From Polyangiaceae bacterium (lineage in GTDB: Bacteria > Myxococcota_A > Polyangia > Polyangiales > Polyangiaceae), in NCBI GenBank assembly GCA_019637265.1, contig JAHBVY010000003.1, positions 372,001 to 436,000 on the forward strand: a stretch of 64,000 bases of DNA, written 5' to 3'. The notes beneath the pieces were generated by a model, which did no database searches, was not told where the DNA came from, and saw only the letters and a program-made list of their open reading frames with translations. Both the position numbers and the translations under genes were made by a program. Positions within the stretch are counted from its first letter, which is position 1. Each line of letters opens with the position of its first letter. Below, one piece after another: positions 46,545 to 56,354 of the stretch.

Positions 46545-47726
46545 GTGTCACGGTCCACGGAGGTGAAGGTCGCTGGTTCGTACGACAGCCTGAGCGAGCT
46601 TCGAGAGAAGCTCTTGGGGCTCCGGGTCGAGACAGTCGCCGAGGCGACTGGCATCGCTTCGGAGCGGCTGCGCGCTGTGGAGGCAGGAGCCCCCGCCTCG
46701 GTGCTCGAGCTCGAGCTATTGGGCGATGCATACGGCATCGACGCCGACGCGCTCTACGATCGGCCGATCGTGCTGGCTGACGGTTGCGCCATTGGCGCCC
46801 TCGCAAGCCTCGATGAGTTTCGTGACGTGGGTCAGCTCACCCGCGTGCGCATCGTGCGCGCAGCGAACGCGGCGCGCGATCTGATCGCGCTACGAGGGCT
46901 CCTGGGCGACGAAATCGCCGCCTTGCCAAAGCTCTCCTCGCCCAACCCAGTACAGAGCCCCTACGAGCAGGGGGCGGCCTTGGCGCGCGAGCTGAGGAAG
47001 CTGTTGGGCCTTGGTGTTGAGCCCATCGCGTCGATGCGCGATCTGGTGTCGGTGCTGCTCCCCGGTGTTCAGGTGCTCTATGCGGACTTAGGACACCAAG
47101 GGCCGGCTGGCCTCTCCTTCGCGGACGCCACGCGAGGTCCGGCGGTTGTGCTCAATCTTCGCGGCAAGAATGAGAATGCCGCGGTCCGTCGCTTCAGCCT
47201 CGCTCACGAGCTCTGCCACTTGTTGGTGGACTGGAACGACGCCCTGCCGCTCGCTTCCATCTCGGGCTACCTGAGCGACGCTGGTCTCGAGCGTGAGCAG
47301 CGTGCCAACGGCTTCGCGGTGCGTTTCCTCTGTCCAGAGACGGTGGTCTACCGGTTGCGCGACGCTCATGAGGATGAGGCGCTCCGCGTGGTGATGGGTG
47401 AGTACAAGCTGCACTACCAGGCTGCCCGGCTCTACCTTCGAAACGAGGCCAACTTCCACCTGCCTGAGCGCCTGCCGAGCCTGCTGCCCGACCCGAGCCT
47501 CGAGGCCGTCGAGGCGCCACGCGCAGTGTTGGAGTTCCCACTCCCAGAGGTACCTCCGGAGCGCCGTGGCAGCTTTGCCGAAGCTGCCGTTCGCGCTTGG
47601 TCACGCGCCTTGCTCTCTCGCGACGCCTTCGGTGAGCAGCTGAGGGTCACCGCCGGCGCTGAGCTAGAGCGTGTGGCTGACTACTTCGGCCTCGACATCC
47701 CAGAGGACGACGCGATCGCGAGCTGA
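46545..47726 (+). CDS. HTH plus ImmA/IrrE-type metallopeptidase
   Basis: The protein of about 393 residues combines an N-terminal Xre-like helix-turn-helix (LREKLLGLRVETVAEATGIASERLRAVE) with a COG2856 ImmA/IrrE-type zinc peptidase: HELCH (His221, Glu222, His225), then REQRANGFAVRFLCPE with a downstream Glu ligand. Such proteins cleave repressors or act as antitoxin-like regulators in prophages, ICEs and toxin-antitoxin pairs. The start is uncertain: GTG 46545 and GTG 46563 are candidates. A PIN-domain gene follows two bases after the stop, so the two form one unit. The pair is bounded by 22-bp direct repeats. Confidence 0.88.
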   Translation: MSRSTEVKVAGSYDSLSELREKLLGLRVETVAEATGIASERLRAVEAGAPASVLELELLGDAYGIDADALYDRPIVLADGCAIGALASLDEFRDVGQLTRVRIVRAANAARDLIALRGLLGDEIAALPKLSSPNPVQSPYEQGAALARELRKLLGLGVEPIASMRDLVSVLLPGVQVLYADLGHQGPAGLSFADATRGPAVVLNLRGKNENAAVRRFSLAHELCHLLVDWNDALPLASISGYLSDAGLEREQRANGFAVRFLCPETVVYRLRDAHEDEALRVVMGEYKLHYQAARLYLRNEANFHLPERLPSLLPDPSLEAVEAPRAVLEFPLPEVPPERRGSFAEAAVRAWSRALLSRDAFGEQLRVTAGAELERVADYFGLDIPEDDAIAS

Positions 47727-47728
47727 GG

Positions 47729-48274
47729 ATGCGGTCGGTCTTGCTCGACGCCGACGCATTCCGGTGCCTCCACGGGCTGAAGCTGCTCGACCTCGTGCTC
47801 AGCGCGCTAGCTCGCATGACGTCAGTCAGTGTGACGGAGTACATCGCCAGACATGAGCTGAACCTACTCAGTCGGGAGATCGGTCGTTTAGAGTCCTCAG
47901 GGCTACTTCGGGTCGAGATTGTGATCGCCGGAAGCGCTGCTGGGAAGCGCTTCCGTGAGTTTCGTCGCGTGGCTGACAAAGGCGAGGCCGAGGCGATCGC
48001 GTGGGCGCTTGATTTCGCCTCGGAGGAGCGCCCACTGTTCGTCACGCGCGACAAGGGCGCGACGCGCTTCGCGCAGGAACAGCGAGTTCCCGTGACCGAT
48101 GTGCTGGGTGCCATCGTGGAGGCATGCGAGCTAGGTGAGCTGGCTCCGGAGGTTGCACGCCAGGCCTTGGTTGTCTGGGATGACCCTCAAGTGCAGTTGT
48201 GCCGTCCGGCGCAGTACACCGGCCTCGACGCCGAGTGGGCGAGGCGCGTGTCCTCGCGTGCCGCCTGGGCTTAG
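47729..48274 (+). CDS. PIN-like nuclease domain protein
   Basis: The 181-residue protein shows a PIN-like pattern of acidic residues: Asp7 and Asp9 in LLDADAF, Glu37 in SVTEYI, Asp83 and the GEAEAIAWA helix (Glu86, Glu88), and Asp108 in LFVTRDKGA. PIN domains are metal-dependent ribonucleases and frequent toxins. It is translated two bases after the HTH-ImmA gene. I infer a toxin-antitoxin or defence module in which the HTH-peptidase controls the PIN protein. Catalytic activity is not proven by sequence alone. Confidence 0.82.
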   Translation: MRSVLLDADAFRCLHGLKLLDLVLSALARMTSVSVTEYIARHELNLLSREIGRLESSGLLRVEIVIAGSAAGKRFREFRRVADKGEAEAIAWALDFASEERPLFVTRDKGATRFAQEQRVPVTDVLGAIVEACELGELAPEVARQALVVWDDPQVQLCRPAQYTGLDAEWARRVSSRAAWA

Positions 48275-48292
48275 GAGCGAGATGGGGGCTGG

Positions 48293-48314
48293 GGGTTGGT
48301 AGCTTTGGGAGCCG
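48293..48314 (+). repeat. Direct repeat DR-R right of HTH-ImmA/PIN module
   Basis: GGGTTGGTAGC then TTTGGGAGCCG, two C-to-T differences from DR-L. Same orientation, 1790 bp apart, so the two repeats enclose exactly the two-gene module. Confidence 0.75.
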
Positions 48315-48441
48315 CCGTGTGGTGGCGCAGTCGCTTGGGTGGCGTCACACGACGCGTAGCGGCGCCTGATTGGCTACGAAAGGCGCGCGCTCCCCGCGCG
48401 CTGGTGCTGCCGCGAGCGGGGCCTCGTGTTAGTGTGCCGCG

Positions 48442-49389
48442 ATGCGCTCGCTCGGCTCTTGGCTCCTGTTTCCGCTGACCTTCACTGCGCTCGGCGCGCT
48501 CGGTCACCTCGCCGTGGGCTGCTCGGCGAGTGGTACGAGCGATGGCGGGCCGAATGGCGGCGGCTCGGGCGCGACGTCCGGCTCTGGAGCCTCGGGGGGA
48601 ACCGCGGGGACCGCTGGGGGTGGCTTCGGCGGCACCGGTGGCGATTTGCTAGGTGACGGCGGCGACACCACGCCCACAGGTCAGGTTTACGGACATAGTC
48701 CGGATACGCTGTATGAGGTGGAGCCCTATAGCAAGACGGTCACCGTCGTCGGGCGCTTCAATTGCTTGGGGGGCGGTGAGATGTGGGATATCGCCGTGGA
48801 CGCCAAGGGGAAGATGCTGGGGAGCGTCTCCACCGGGTTTGGTACAGGGATGCTGGTCGACATCGACCCGAAGACCGCCAGCTGCACTCACGTCGCCAAT
48901 GGCGATTTCCCCAACTCACTCGGCTACATCCCAGTCGGAGCGCTCGACCCTGATGTGGAGGCGCTGGTCGGCTACAACGTCGCGCAGTACCTCCGCATCA
49001 GGCCCGACACCGGGGAGATCTTCCCCATCGGCAATCTCAACCCGAACCCCACGGGGCAAAACTGGGTGTCCAGCGGCGACGTGGTGTCGGTGCAGGGTGG
49101 CAAGACTTACCTCACCGTCCATCTCCAGTTTGGCAGTGACACGAACGACTCCCTCGCGGAGATCGATCCAAAGACCGGCAAGGTGGTCCGCATCATCGGT
49201 CAGACAGGCTACCCACAGCTGTACGGCCTCGGTTACTGGGCGAACACCGCGTACGGCTTCAGCGCCACCGGCGTCCTCATCAGCATCGATCTCGACACCG
49301 GCGCCGGCACCCCCATCCCGCTGCCGAGCATCCCCTCCGGCTTGTCCTTCTACGGCGCCGGGACGACCACCTCAGCGCCTATTCGGTGA
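48442..49389 (+). CDS. Gly-rich lipoprotein with propeller-like domain
   Basis: The 315-residue product starts at ATG 48442, with a lipoprotein signal ending LAVGCSASG and a long Gly/Ser/Thr linker (residues 28-72), a hallmark of lipoproteins in this organism. The mature part has repeated strands and turns (TLYEVEPYSKTVTVVGRF, MWDIAVDAKGKMLGSV, LVDIDPKTASCTHVA, LAEIDPKTGKVVRIIGQTG, LISIDLDTGAGTPIPL), suggesting a beta-propeller. Function unknown. It follows the DR-R repeat. Confidence 0.75.
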   Translation: MRSLGSWLLFPLTFTALGALGHLAVGCSASGTSDGGPNGGGSGATSGSGASGGTAGTAGGGFGGTGGDLLGDGGDTTPTGQVYGHSPDTLYEVEPYSKTVTVVGRFNCLGGGEMWDIAVDAKGKMLGSVSTGFGTGMLVDIDPKTASCTHVANGDFPNSLGYIPVGALDPDVEALVGYNVAQYLRIRPDTGEIFPIGNLNPNPTGQNWVSSGDVVSVQGGKTYLTVHLQFGSDTNDSLAEIDPKTGKVVRIIGQTGYPQLYGLGYWANTAYGFSATGVLISIDLDTGAGTPIPLPSIPSGLSFYGAGTTTSAPIR

Positions 49390-49584
49390 GGTTTTGGCTC
49401 CGGTCACTCTCGTCCGGGGCCGCGCACGCAGCGCGCTCGCATCACCCAGCTCGAGCCGTGCGGTGAGCGCGGGCCGTGAGCGGCTTCGGATTCGAGCGGC
49501 GCCTTGGATCGTCGCGCGGCGCGGGTAGTTCGGGGCGCATACTTTGCGCCTTGACGGTCCAGTGGGGCGGCCAAACTGTGGGGC

Positions 49585-49962
49585 ATGCGGTACTTGCGCC
49601 TCATGCTCGCGGACAAGCGTTTGATTGGAGCGGCTGGGGTGGTGTTGGGCCTCCTGGCGACGGGGTGTGATTGGGGGTGCAATGACGACTACGTGTATCC
49701 GGCGTACCGAATTCGGGTTTCGGATGCGCGGACTGGCGCGGCCATTTGTGACGCGGAGGTGAGCGTCAATGGTCGTTCGGCGTCTCTCTATGAGCGTGGC
49801 TGCGAGTACGTGAGGCAGATTACGGATGACGGTATGTCAGAGATCACGGTCGTCAGAGCAGGATACGAATCGCTGACGCGCGAGGTCTCTACCTCATACG
49901 AAAAGGATGATTGTGGCAAGGCGCTCCCCAAGCGGGTGTCGATCAAGCTGCATCCGTTGTAG
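49585..49962 (+). CDS. Small lipoprotein with carboxypeptidase-regulatory-like fold
   Basis: A 125-residue lipoprotein (VVLGLLATGCDWG). The mature part, YRIRVSDARTGAAICDAEVSVNGRSASL ... ITVVRAGYESLTREVS, matches the strand pattern of carboxypeptidase regulatory-like domains, often used as surface-exposed binding units. Four Cys may form two disulfides. Function unknown. It converges on the gene at 49988 with a 25-base gap. Confidence 0.65.
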   Translation: MRYLRLMLADKRLIGAAGVVLGLLATGCDWGCNDDYVYPAYRIRVSDARTGAAICDAEVSVNGRSASLYERGCEYVRQITDDGMSEITVVRAGYESLTREVSTSYEKDDCGKALPKRVSIKLHPL

Positions 49963-49987
49963 TGCGTAACCTGACGGAGACTGGCGC

Positions 49988-51295
49988 TCAGCAGCGGCAG
50001 ATGGGGGTGCTCACCGCGAGGCTCAGGTAGGGCGTTTCTGAGCCGGGGAGGCGGAGGCCGTCGCTGTCCCATAGGGTGGCTCCGTCACCGATGATGACGT
50101 GGGTGGGGAGTTCGCGTGCCTCGCGGAGCTCCACGGTGCGGAGGCGCCCGCCGGGGAGCACCTCGAACACGCCGGTGAGCGTCGCGTCGAAGTCGCCGCA
50201 GCCCTCCGAGGCGAGCAGCGACCAACCGATGTAGCGCGGCTCGCCGCTTCCCCAGAAGCGGAGCTCGGGCTTCAGCTCCGAGTGGTGCTCCCAGCTGGCC
50301 GCAGCGCTCGGGTCGGGCGGGGTTTGAGCCCGCAGGTACCGCGCGTAGCGCGCTTGATGCGCGCGGTAGTTGGGGGTGCCTTGGAGCAGCTCGAGCGCGC
50401 GCGCCGCGAGGGCGAAGGCTCGCTTGTCGTCGGGCGCGGGGGTGAGCTGAGCGAGCACCTCCAGCGCCTGAGCTTGGCTCGGCTGGGTGAGGAGGCGACC
50501 GTAGCTGGGGGCATTAGTGGGTGTGACTGACGACATGGGCGGTGTAGTTGCGGATCGTGCCGTGGGCTGAGCGGCGCGCTGAGCAGCCGCCACCAACGCG
50601 CCGCAGGGCGCCGTGGCGCACAGGTCCACCACGACGAGGCCCGGATCATGGCTCTGACTCCACGCGAGCTGCGCTAGCGCTGCGTCGCTGGGCGCGGACG
50701 GTGGCGAGGAGGCTTCTTCCATGTCGTAAATGCGCCGGAGCACGACGAGACCGCTCAGCGGCACCTCGCGCGAGCTGCCGTCTTCGTGGAACACCTCGGC
50801 ATAGCCGAGCGGTTCGCTGAGGGCGGCCTTCGCTGTGCCGTTGGCTGGAAGCTTGGGGGGCGCGCCCGCGTGGGATGGGGAGTGCTCGCTCCGAGCCAGG
50901 TGGTGCGCGACGGCGCTCAGCTGGCTTTCGCCGATGCGCCGGGTCGCCGCCACCATCAACCCACCGCGCGCTGAAGCGAGCTGCGGCGCGCCTTCACCCC
51001 AATTGGGGTCGCTCACGCCGAGCACCAGCCAGCGGTCTTCGATGATGGGGAGCAGCCTCCCGTGTGCGCGCTGTTCGGGCTCGGCGCGCGGTGCGGGGAG
51101 CCGTGGCGCGTAGGGTGTGAGCGCTGGCGCGCGCGCGTCGCCAGGTGCCTCCACGGGGCACTCGGTGCTGGGCGTTGCTTCTCCGTGCTGCCCAGCGCAG
51201 GCCGCGCCGGTGTGGGCGTTGCTGCGGGGTGCGCAAGCGCTCACGGCGAGGGTGAGGCCGAGCAGCGCGCTGAGGGGGAGGTGAAGGGGAGCCAC
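49988..51295 (-). CDS. Lipoprotein, function unknown
   Basis: The likely start is GTG 51295, giving 435 residues with signal LSALLGLTLAVSACAPRSN. The frame is open upstream to 51400 through a G-rich repeat copy, which is not expected to be translated. The mature part is Ala/Pro-rich, with helical segments (ALEVLAQLTPAPDDKRAFALAARALELL) and a C-terminal Cys-containing part (SEGCGDFDATLTGVFEV, TPICRC). It has no recognised family. Start choice is tentative because no Shine-Dalgarno is clear. Confidence 0.6.
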   Translation of the reverse strand: MAPLHLPLSALLGLTLAVSACAPRSNAHTGAACAGQHGEATPSTECPVEAPGDARAPALTPYAPRLPAPRAEPEQRAHGRLLPIIEDRWLVLGVSDPNWGEGAPQLASARGGLMVAATRRIGESQLSAVAHHLARSEHSPSHAGAPPKLPANGTAKAALSEPLGYAEVFHEDGSSREVPLSGLVVLRRIYDMEEASSPPSAPSDAALAQLAWSQSHDPGLVVVDLCATAPCGALVAAAQRAAQPTARSATTPPMSSVTPTNAPSYGRLLTQPSQAQALEVLAQLTPAPDDKRAFALAARALELLQGTPNYRAHQARYARYLRAQTPPDPSAAASWEHHSELKPELRFWGSGEPRYIGWSLLASEGCGDFDATLTGVFEVLPGGRLRTVELREARELPTHVIIGDGATLWDSDGLRLPGSETPYLSLAVSTPICRC

Positions 51296-51382
51296 GCTCA
51301 AGGGACAGCAACGAACGTGCCACGGAGGCGCGGCGAGGTCACGGTGGCCGCGGTGACTGCGGCGCCGCGCGGCTTCTGCCGC

Positions 51383-51406
51383 TGCTACCAACCCCCCCAA
51401 AAAAAT
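51383..51406 (-). repeat. Dispersed G-rich repeat, copy k
   Basis: On the minus strand GATTTTTTTGGGGGGGTTGG followed by TAGC, of the GGGGGTTGGTAGC branch. It lies upstream of the lipoprotein start. Confidence 0.6.
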
Positions 51407-51483
51407 CGAGCGGTGAGCCCCGGGGACTAGCCCAGGGCGCCGCCGCGTCGATGTGGCCCTATCCTGTGGCGAGGGAGCCTTGA

Positions 51484-51507
51484 GTGCGTGTCACGGGGGA
51501 CACGCAC
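51484..51507. terminator. Hairpin downstream of ahcY
   Basis: A perfect 9-bp stem GTGCGTGTC/GACACGCAC with loop ACGGGG. It follows the ahcY stop (51530) on the minus strand. A short duplicated GCGGCTCAGTAGCG lies between. Confidence 0.7.
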
Positions 51508-51529
51508 GGCGGCTCAGTAGCGCTGCGGC

Positions 51530-52960
51530 TCAGTAGCGGTAGTGGTCGGGCTTGAAGGGGCCCTCTTGTGCCACGCCGATGTACTGCGCTTGGTCGGGGG
51601 TGAGGGTGGTCAGCTTGGCGCCCAACTTGCTCAGGTGCAGCCGCGCCACCTCTTCATCCAGCTGCTTCGGGAGCACGTACACACCCACGTCCCGCCGGTT
51701 GGTCCAGAGGTCGATCTGCGCCAGCGTCTGGTTGGTGAAGCTGTTGCTCATCACGAAGCTGGGGTGGCCGGTGGCGCAGCCGAGGTTCACCAGGCGACCC
51801 TCCGCCAAGAGGAAGATGCTGTGACCATCCGGGAAGGTGAACATATCCACCTGCGGCTTGATGTTGGTGCGCTTGATGCCTGGATAGGCCATCAACTTGG
51901 CCACTTGGATCTCGTTGTCGAAGTGGCCAATGTTGCACACGATGGCCTGGTCTTTCATCTTGGCCATGTGGTCAATCGTGATGACGTCCTTGTTGCCGGT
52001 GGTGGTGACGTAGATGTCAGCAAAGGGGAGCGCGTCCTCCACCGTGGTCACCTTGTAACCTGCCATGCAGGCCTGGAGCGCGCAGATGGGGTCAATCTCC
52101 GTGACGCACACCTGCGCCCGGTGTGAGGCGAGCGCCTCCGCGGAGCCCTTGCCTACGTCCCCATAGCCGCAAATGACCGCCGTCTTCCCGGCGAGCATCA
52201 CGTCCGTCGCGCGCTTGATGCCGTCCACCAAGCTCTCGCGGCAACCGTAGACGTTGTCGAACTTGCTCTTGGTGACGGAGTCATTGACGTTGATGGCCGG
52301 CACCAGGAGCTCGCCCTTCTCGTGCATTTGGTACAAGCGGTGGACGCCGGTGGTGGTCTCCTCCGAGACGCCGATCCACTCCGACACCACGCGGTGCCAG
52401 TGCTTCGGGTCCTGCTTCAGCACGCGCTTCAGCAGCTTGTTGATGATGGCGAGCTCTTCGTTGTCCGTGGGCTCGTCCAGGATGCTGGCGTCCTTCTCGG
52501 CGGCGTAGCCGCGGTGGATGAGCAGGGTCGCGTCCCCGCCGTCGTCCACGATGATCTGCGGGCCCTTGCCGTCGGGCCAGGTGAGCGCGCGGAAGGTCAG
52601 GTCCCAATACTCTTCCAGGGTCTCGCCCTTGAACGCGAACACGGGGGTGCCCGACTTGGCGATGGCGGCCGCGGCGTGATCTTGCGTGGAGAAGATGTTG
52701 CACGAGGCCCAGCGCACGTCCGCGCCGAGCTCCTTCAGCGTCTCGATGAGCACCGCCGTTTGGATGGTCATGTGGAGCGAGCCGGAGACGCGCGCGCCAG
52801 CGAGGGGCTTGGTTTTGCCGTACTTCTCGCGGGTGGCCATCAGGCCTGGCATCTCGTGCTCGGCGATCTGGATCTCCTTGCGACCCCAGTCAGCCAAGCT
52901 GATGTCTTTGACGACGTAGTCAGGGGAGTTGCTGGTTGGTACCGAAACGCTCTGTGTCAT
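51530..52960 (-). CDS. ahcY: Adenosylhomocysteinase
   Basis: AhcY hydrolyses S-adenosylhomocysteine to adenosine and homocysteine, relieving product inhibition of methyltransferases. The 476-residue product is full length for bacterial enzymes with the insert. Motifs are [16 protein letters not shown], the NAD loop [31 protein letters not shown], and the C-terminal KPDHYRY. It follows icd on the same strand with a 131-bp gap. Confidence 0.96.
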   Translation of the reverse strand: MTQSVSVPTSNSPDYVVKDISLADWGRKEIQIAEHEMPGLMATREKYGKTKPLAGARVSGSLHMTIQTAVLIETLKELGADVRWASCNIFSTQDHAAAAIAKSGTPVFAFKGETLEEYWDLTFRALTWPDGKGPQIIVDDGGDATLLIHRGYAAEKDASILDEPTDNEELAIINKLLKRVLKQDPKHWHRVVSEWIGVSEETTTGVHRLYQMHEKGELLVPAINVNDSVTKSKFDNVYGCRESLVDGIKRATDVMLAGKTAVICGYGDVGKGSAEALASHRAQVCVTEIDPICALQACMAGYKVTTVEDALPFADIYVTTTGNKDVITIDHMAKMKDQAIVCNIGHFDNEIQVAKLMAYPGIKRTNIKPQVDMFTFPDGHSIFLLAEGRLVNLGCATGHPSFVMSNSFTNQTLAQIDLWTNRRDVGVYVLPKQLDEEVARLHLSKLGAKLTTLTPDQAQYIGVAQEGPFKPDHYRY

Positions 52961-53066
52961 CTGTCTGTCCTCTCACTGCCTCGGGCCCGTGGCCCGGCTC
53001 TCTATTCTGATCGCTGGTCGCGTTCGGACCAAGCTGGGGTCGCTCTCTACTTCTCTCGATCGTGAT

Positions 53067-53085
53067 GGGGGGCTGTGCGCCCCCC
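53067..53085. terminator. Hairpin after icd
   Basis: GGGGGGC/GCCCCCC stem with loop TGTGC, a few bases past the icd stop on the minus strand. No T-run follows, so its terminator role is provisional. Confidence 0.55.
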
Positions 53086-53091
53086 TGGGGG

Positions 53092-54480
<1,389 letters not shown>

Positions 54481-54644
54481 ATGCTGCGAATTCCTTGGGA
54501 GATCGAGGGTTGCTAGCCGCTCACCCGGCCGCGCCCGGCGTGCGCGACCCGCGCGGAGAGCGGGGACGCTGCGAGTACCCCGGGGCCAGGCGCCTGGCAA
54601 GGGTCGCGCGGCGCGGGGTGGTGGCGCCCGCTGAGGACTTCAAG

Positions 54645-54669
54645 GATTGAGGGGGTTGGACGGCACCGC
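54645..54669 (+). repeat. Dispersed G-rich repeat, copy j
   Basis: GATTGAGGGGGTTGGACGGC followed by ACCGC, near-identical to the left arm of the element at 17671. It lies upstream of icd. Confidence 0.7.
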
Positions 54670-54705
54670 ATGGGAGCGCGCTGCTCGCAGAACGCTGGGT
54701 GGCTC

Positions 54706-54884
54706 CCCGCCGAGTCTGCAAGGCTCAGCCCGGTGAAGCTCCCGGAAGCTGCGACGGATGCCGCGATCGCGCCCGCCTTCTGAGTCCGCAAGGACTCAGC
54801 CCCATTGAAGCTAGCCGAAGGAGATCGGCTCGCCGCAGATCTCGCCCCCTTCTGAGTCCTCAGGGACTCAGCCCCATTGAGGCT
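54706..54884 (+). repeat. Three hairpin repeats with CRISPR-like spacing
   Basis: A 37-base unit occurs at 54776-54812 and 54848-54884, and a degenerate copy at about 54706-54740. Each holds an 8-bp palindrome (CTGAGTCC-N4-GGACTCAG) and ends in CAGCCCCATTGA(A/G)GCT. The units are separated by 35-base spacers at both positions. This is the form of a CRISPR repeat with ATTGAAGC 3' end. Against this, the two spacers share GCCGC, GATC and CGCCC in the same places, so the array may be diverged tandem copies of a 72-bp unit. No cas gene is in the window. It lies in the 654-bp gap between icd and the cytochrome gene, which holds no gene otherwise. Confidence 0.6.
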
Positions 54885-55134
54885 GCGCGCGCGTGGAGGC
54901 TTCGTCGAGGCTGTGAGGTCAGCGGGAGGGGCCTCGAGGCTGTGCCCTGTGCGGTCACGAAACCCGCCGCGCGGCCGGGTGAGGGTTGCTATGGTCGGCG
55001 CGATGCGGGAGCGAGCTGGGCGGGAGCGGGAGTGCTTGGGTGAGGGTGCGCCTTCGGAGGGCGCGTGCTCGCTGCCCGCGTGCTCTGCGCCTGGAGGCTT
55101 CGCGTCCGAAGGCTTGGGGCTGGGAGGCGTTGGG

Positions 55135-55866
55135 GTGGCGCTTCGAGGGTTGAGTCAGTATACTTGTCTATTGGGGGCCGCGTTCCTGCTGAGCTGCGGG
55201 CCGCCGCCCAAGGCGCCCGAGCCGGAGACCCCAGCGGTGGCGCGGCGCTCGAAGGCGGCGGTGGACGACTGCGCGGAGCAGCCTGGCAAGCCGCCGCCCA
55301 AGCCGCTCGAGCGCGAGTACCAGGGGGTGGCGAAGGCCGCGCGCTGCGATCGCGAGGTGTACACCATCATGGGTGGCGTGGTGCACAGCCTGGGCGTGCC
55401 GTGTGAGCATTGCCACGTGCCCGGCGACTACCGCGCGATGACGCACAAGAAGCACGTGGCCAACTGGATGGCCACTGAGCTCATCCCGGCGCTACGCACC
55501 AAGACGGGGCGCGATGTGGAGTGTCGTGATTGTCATCGAGTGGGCGAAGAGGGCACTCCGAAGCCGCTCGGTAAGGACCGCGAGCGCGGCGAAGTGCTGG
55601 AGTGGATGAACCTCCAGCTAGTCGCCCGCTTCGAGACCAAGGACGGCGGCGCCCTCCACTGCAAAGCCTGCCACGGCGGAACCCTGGGGAGCCCCGAGTT
55701 CCGCAGCAAGGTCATTTTAGCTGACATCATGGGAGACAACAGCTTCTCCATTCAGGTGGCCTCTGGTGCACCCGATTCCGGTGTAGAAACACCGGGTGAC
55801 GGGGAGGCTGACGGTGAGCTAGAGGGTGATTCGTTGGACGCCGGGGTGCTACCGGTTGAGCGCTGA
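55135..55866 (+). CDS. Triheme cytochrome c lipoprotein
   Basis: The start is GTG 55135 behind GGGAGG, giving 243 residues. The lipid Cys is in GAAFLLSCGPP. Three CxxCH heme sites are visible: C90-EH-C93-H, C130-RD-C133-H and C176-KA-C179-H. MGGVVHSLGVPCEHCHVPGDYRAM and KHVANWMATELI resemble the tetraheme cytochrome subunit of reaction centres, of which this seems a triheme relative. Electron transfer at the outer face of a membrane is expected. The frame is open upstream to 54877 but the extension is not family-like. A small gene follows after 10 bases. Confidence 0.82.
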   Translation: MALRGLSQYTCLLGAAFLLSCGPPPKAPEPETPAVARRSKAAVDDCAEQPGKPPPKPLEREYQGVAKAARCDREVYTIMGGVVHSLGVPCEHCHVPGDYRAMTHKKHVANWMATELIPALRTKTGRDVECRDCHRVGEEGTPKPLGKDRERGEVLEWMNLQLVARFETKDGGALHCKACHGGTLGSPEFRSKVILADIMGDNSFSIQVASGAPDSGVETPGDGEADGELEGDSLDAGVLPVER

Positions 55867-55876
55867 GGTGCAGGTG

Positions 55877-56164
55877 ATGCCAACAACAGCCCTCATAGCG
55901 GCACTCGCTGAGCTCAGGGGCCTCCTGGCTCGGCCGGGGAACGACTTCTCGTGGTCGAGCTGGGAGGACGCCGCCGATGCGCTCGCCTGCGTCGATGAGC
56001 AGCTGGCTCAGCTCGGCGCGGGCGTGGTTCCGGATCTCTCGTTGCTGCTCGTACCGACTTGCCCCGCGCAGGAGGTGAGCCTGAGCTCAGGTTGGGCGAA
56101 GGAGTACCTCGCTGTCACGGCGCGCATCGAGGACGCGCTCGAGCAGCTCGGCGAGCACGCGTGA
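55877..56164 (+). CDS. Small hypothetical protein
   Basis: ATG 55877, preceded by AGGTG, gives 95 residues. The sequence is helical and acidic (LIAALAELRGLLARPGN, WEDAADALACVDEQLAQLG, ARIEDALEQLGEHA). No family recognised. It starts 10 bases after the triheme cytochrome stop and is probably in the same transcript. Confidence 0.6.
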   Translation: MPTTALIAALAELRGLLARPGNDFSWSSWEDAADALACVDEQLAQLGAGVVPDLSLLLVPTCPAQEVSLSSGWAKEYLAVTARIEDALEQLGEHA

Positions 56165-56354
56165 GCACTGGACGAGGCCGGCTTGCTGCCTAGGCGGCCG
56201 CAGGCTACGCTGCGGTGTTCTGCCCGCAAAATATCTGCCCTCCACCAATAGAGGTCCGGCGCGTGAGTCCCACCATCTTCACCGAGCGCGGGTATCGGTT
56301 CTTTTTCTTCTCGCTGGAAGAGTTGGGCCGATCCCGATTTGGTGGACACCTTCA

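Noticed and set aside
46503-48314. Calling the repeat-bounded module an integrative element
   Set aside because: No integrase, transposase or tRNA attachment site is present, and the repeats belong partly to a dispersed family.
54706-54884. A firm CRISPR array call
   Set aside because: Only two good repeats plus one degenerate copy, no cas gene in the window, and the two spacers share blocks in register; reported as CRISPR-like repeat only.
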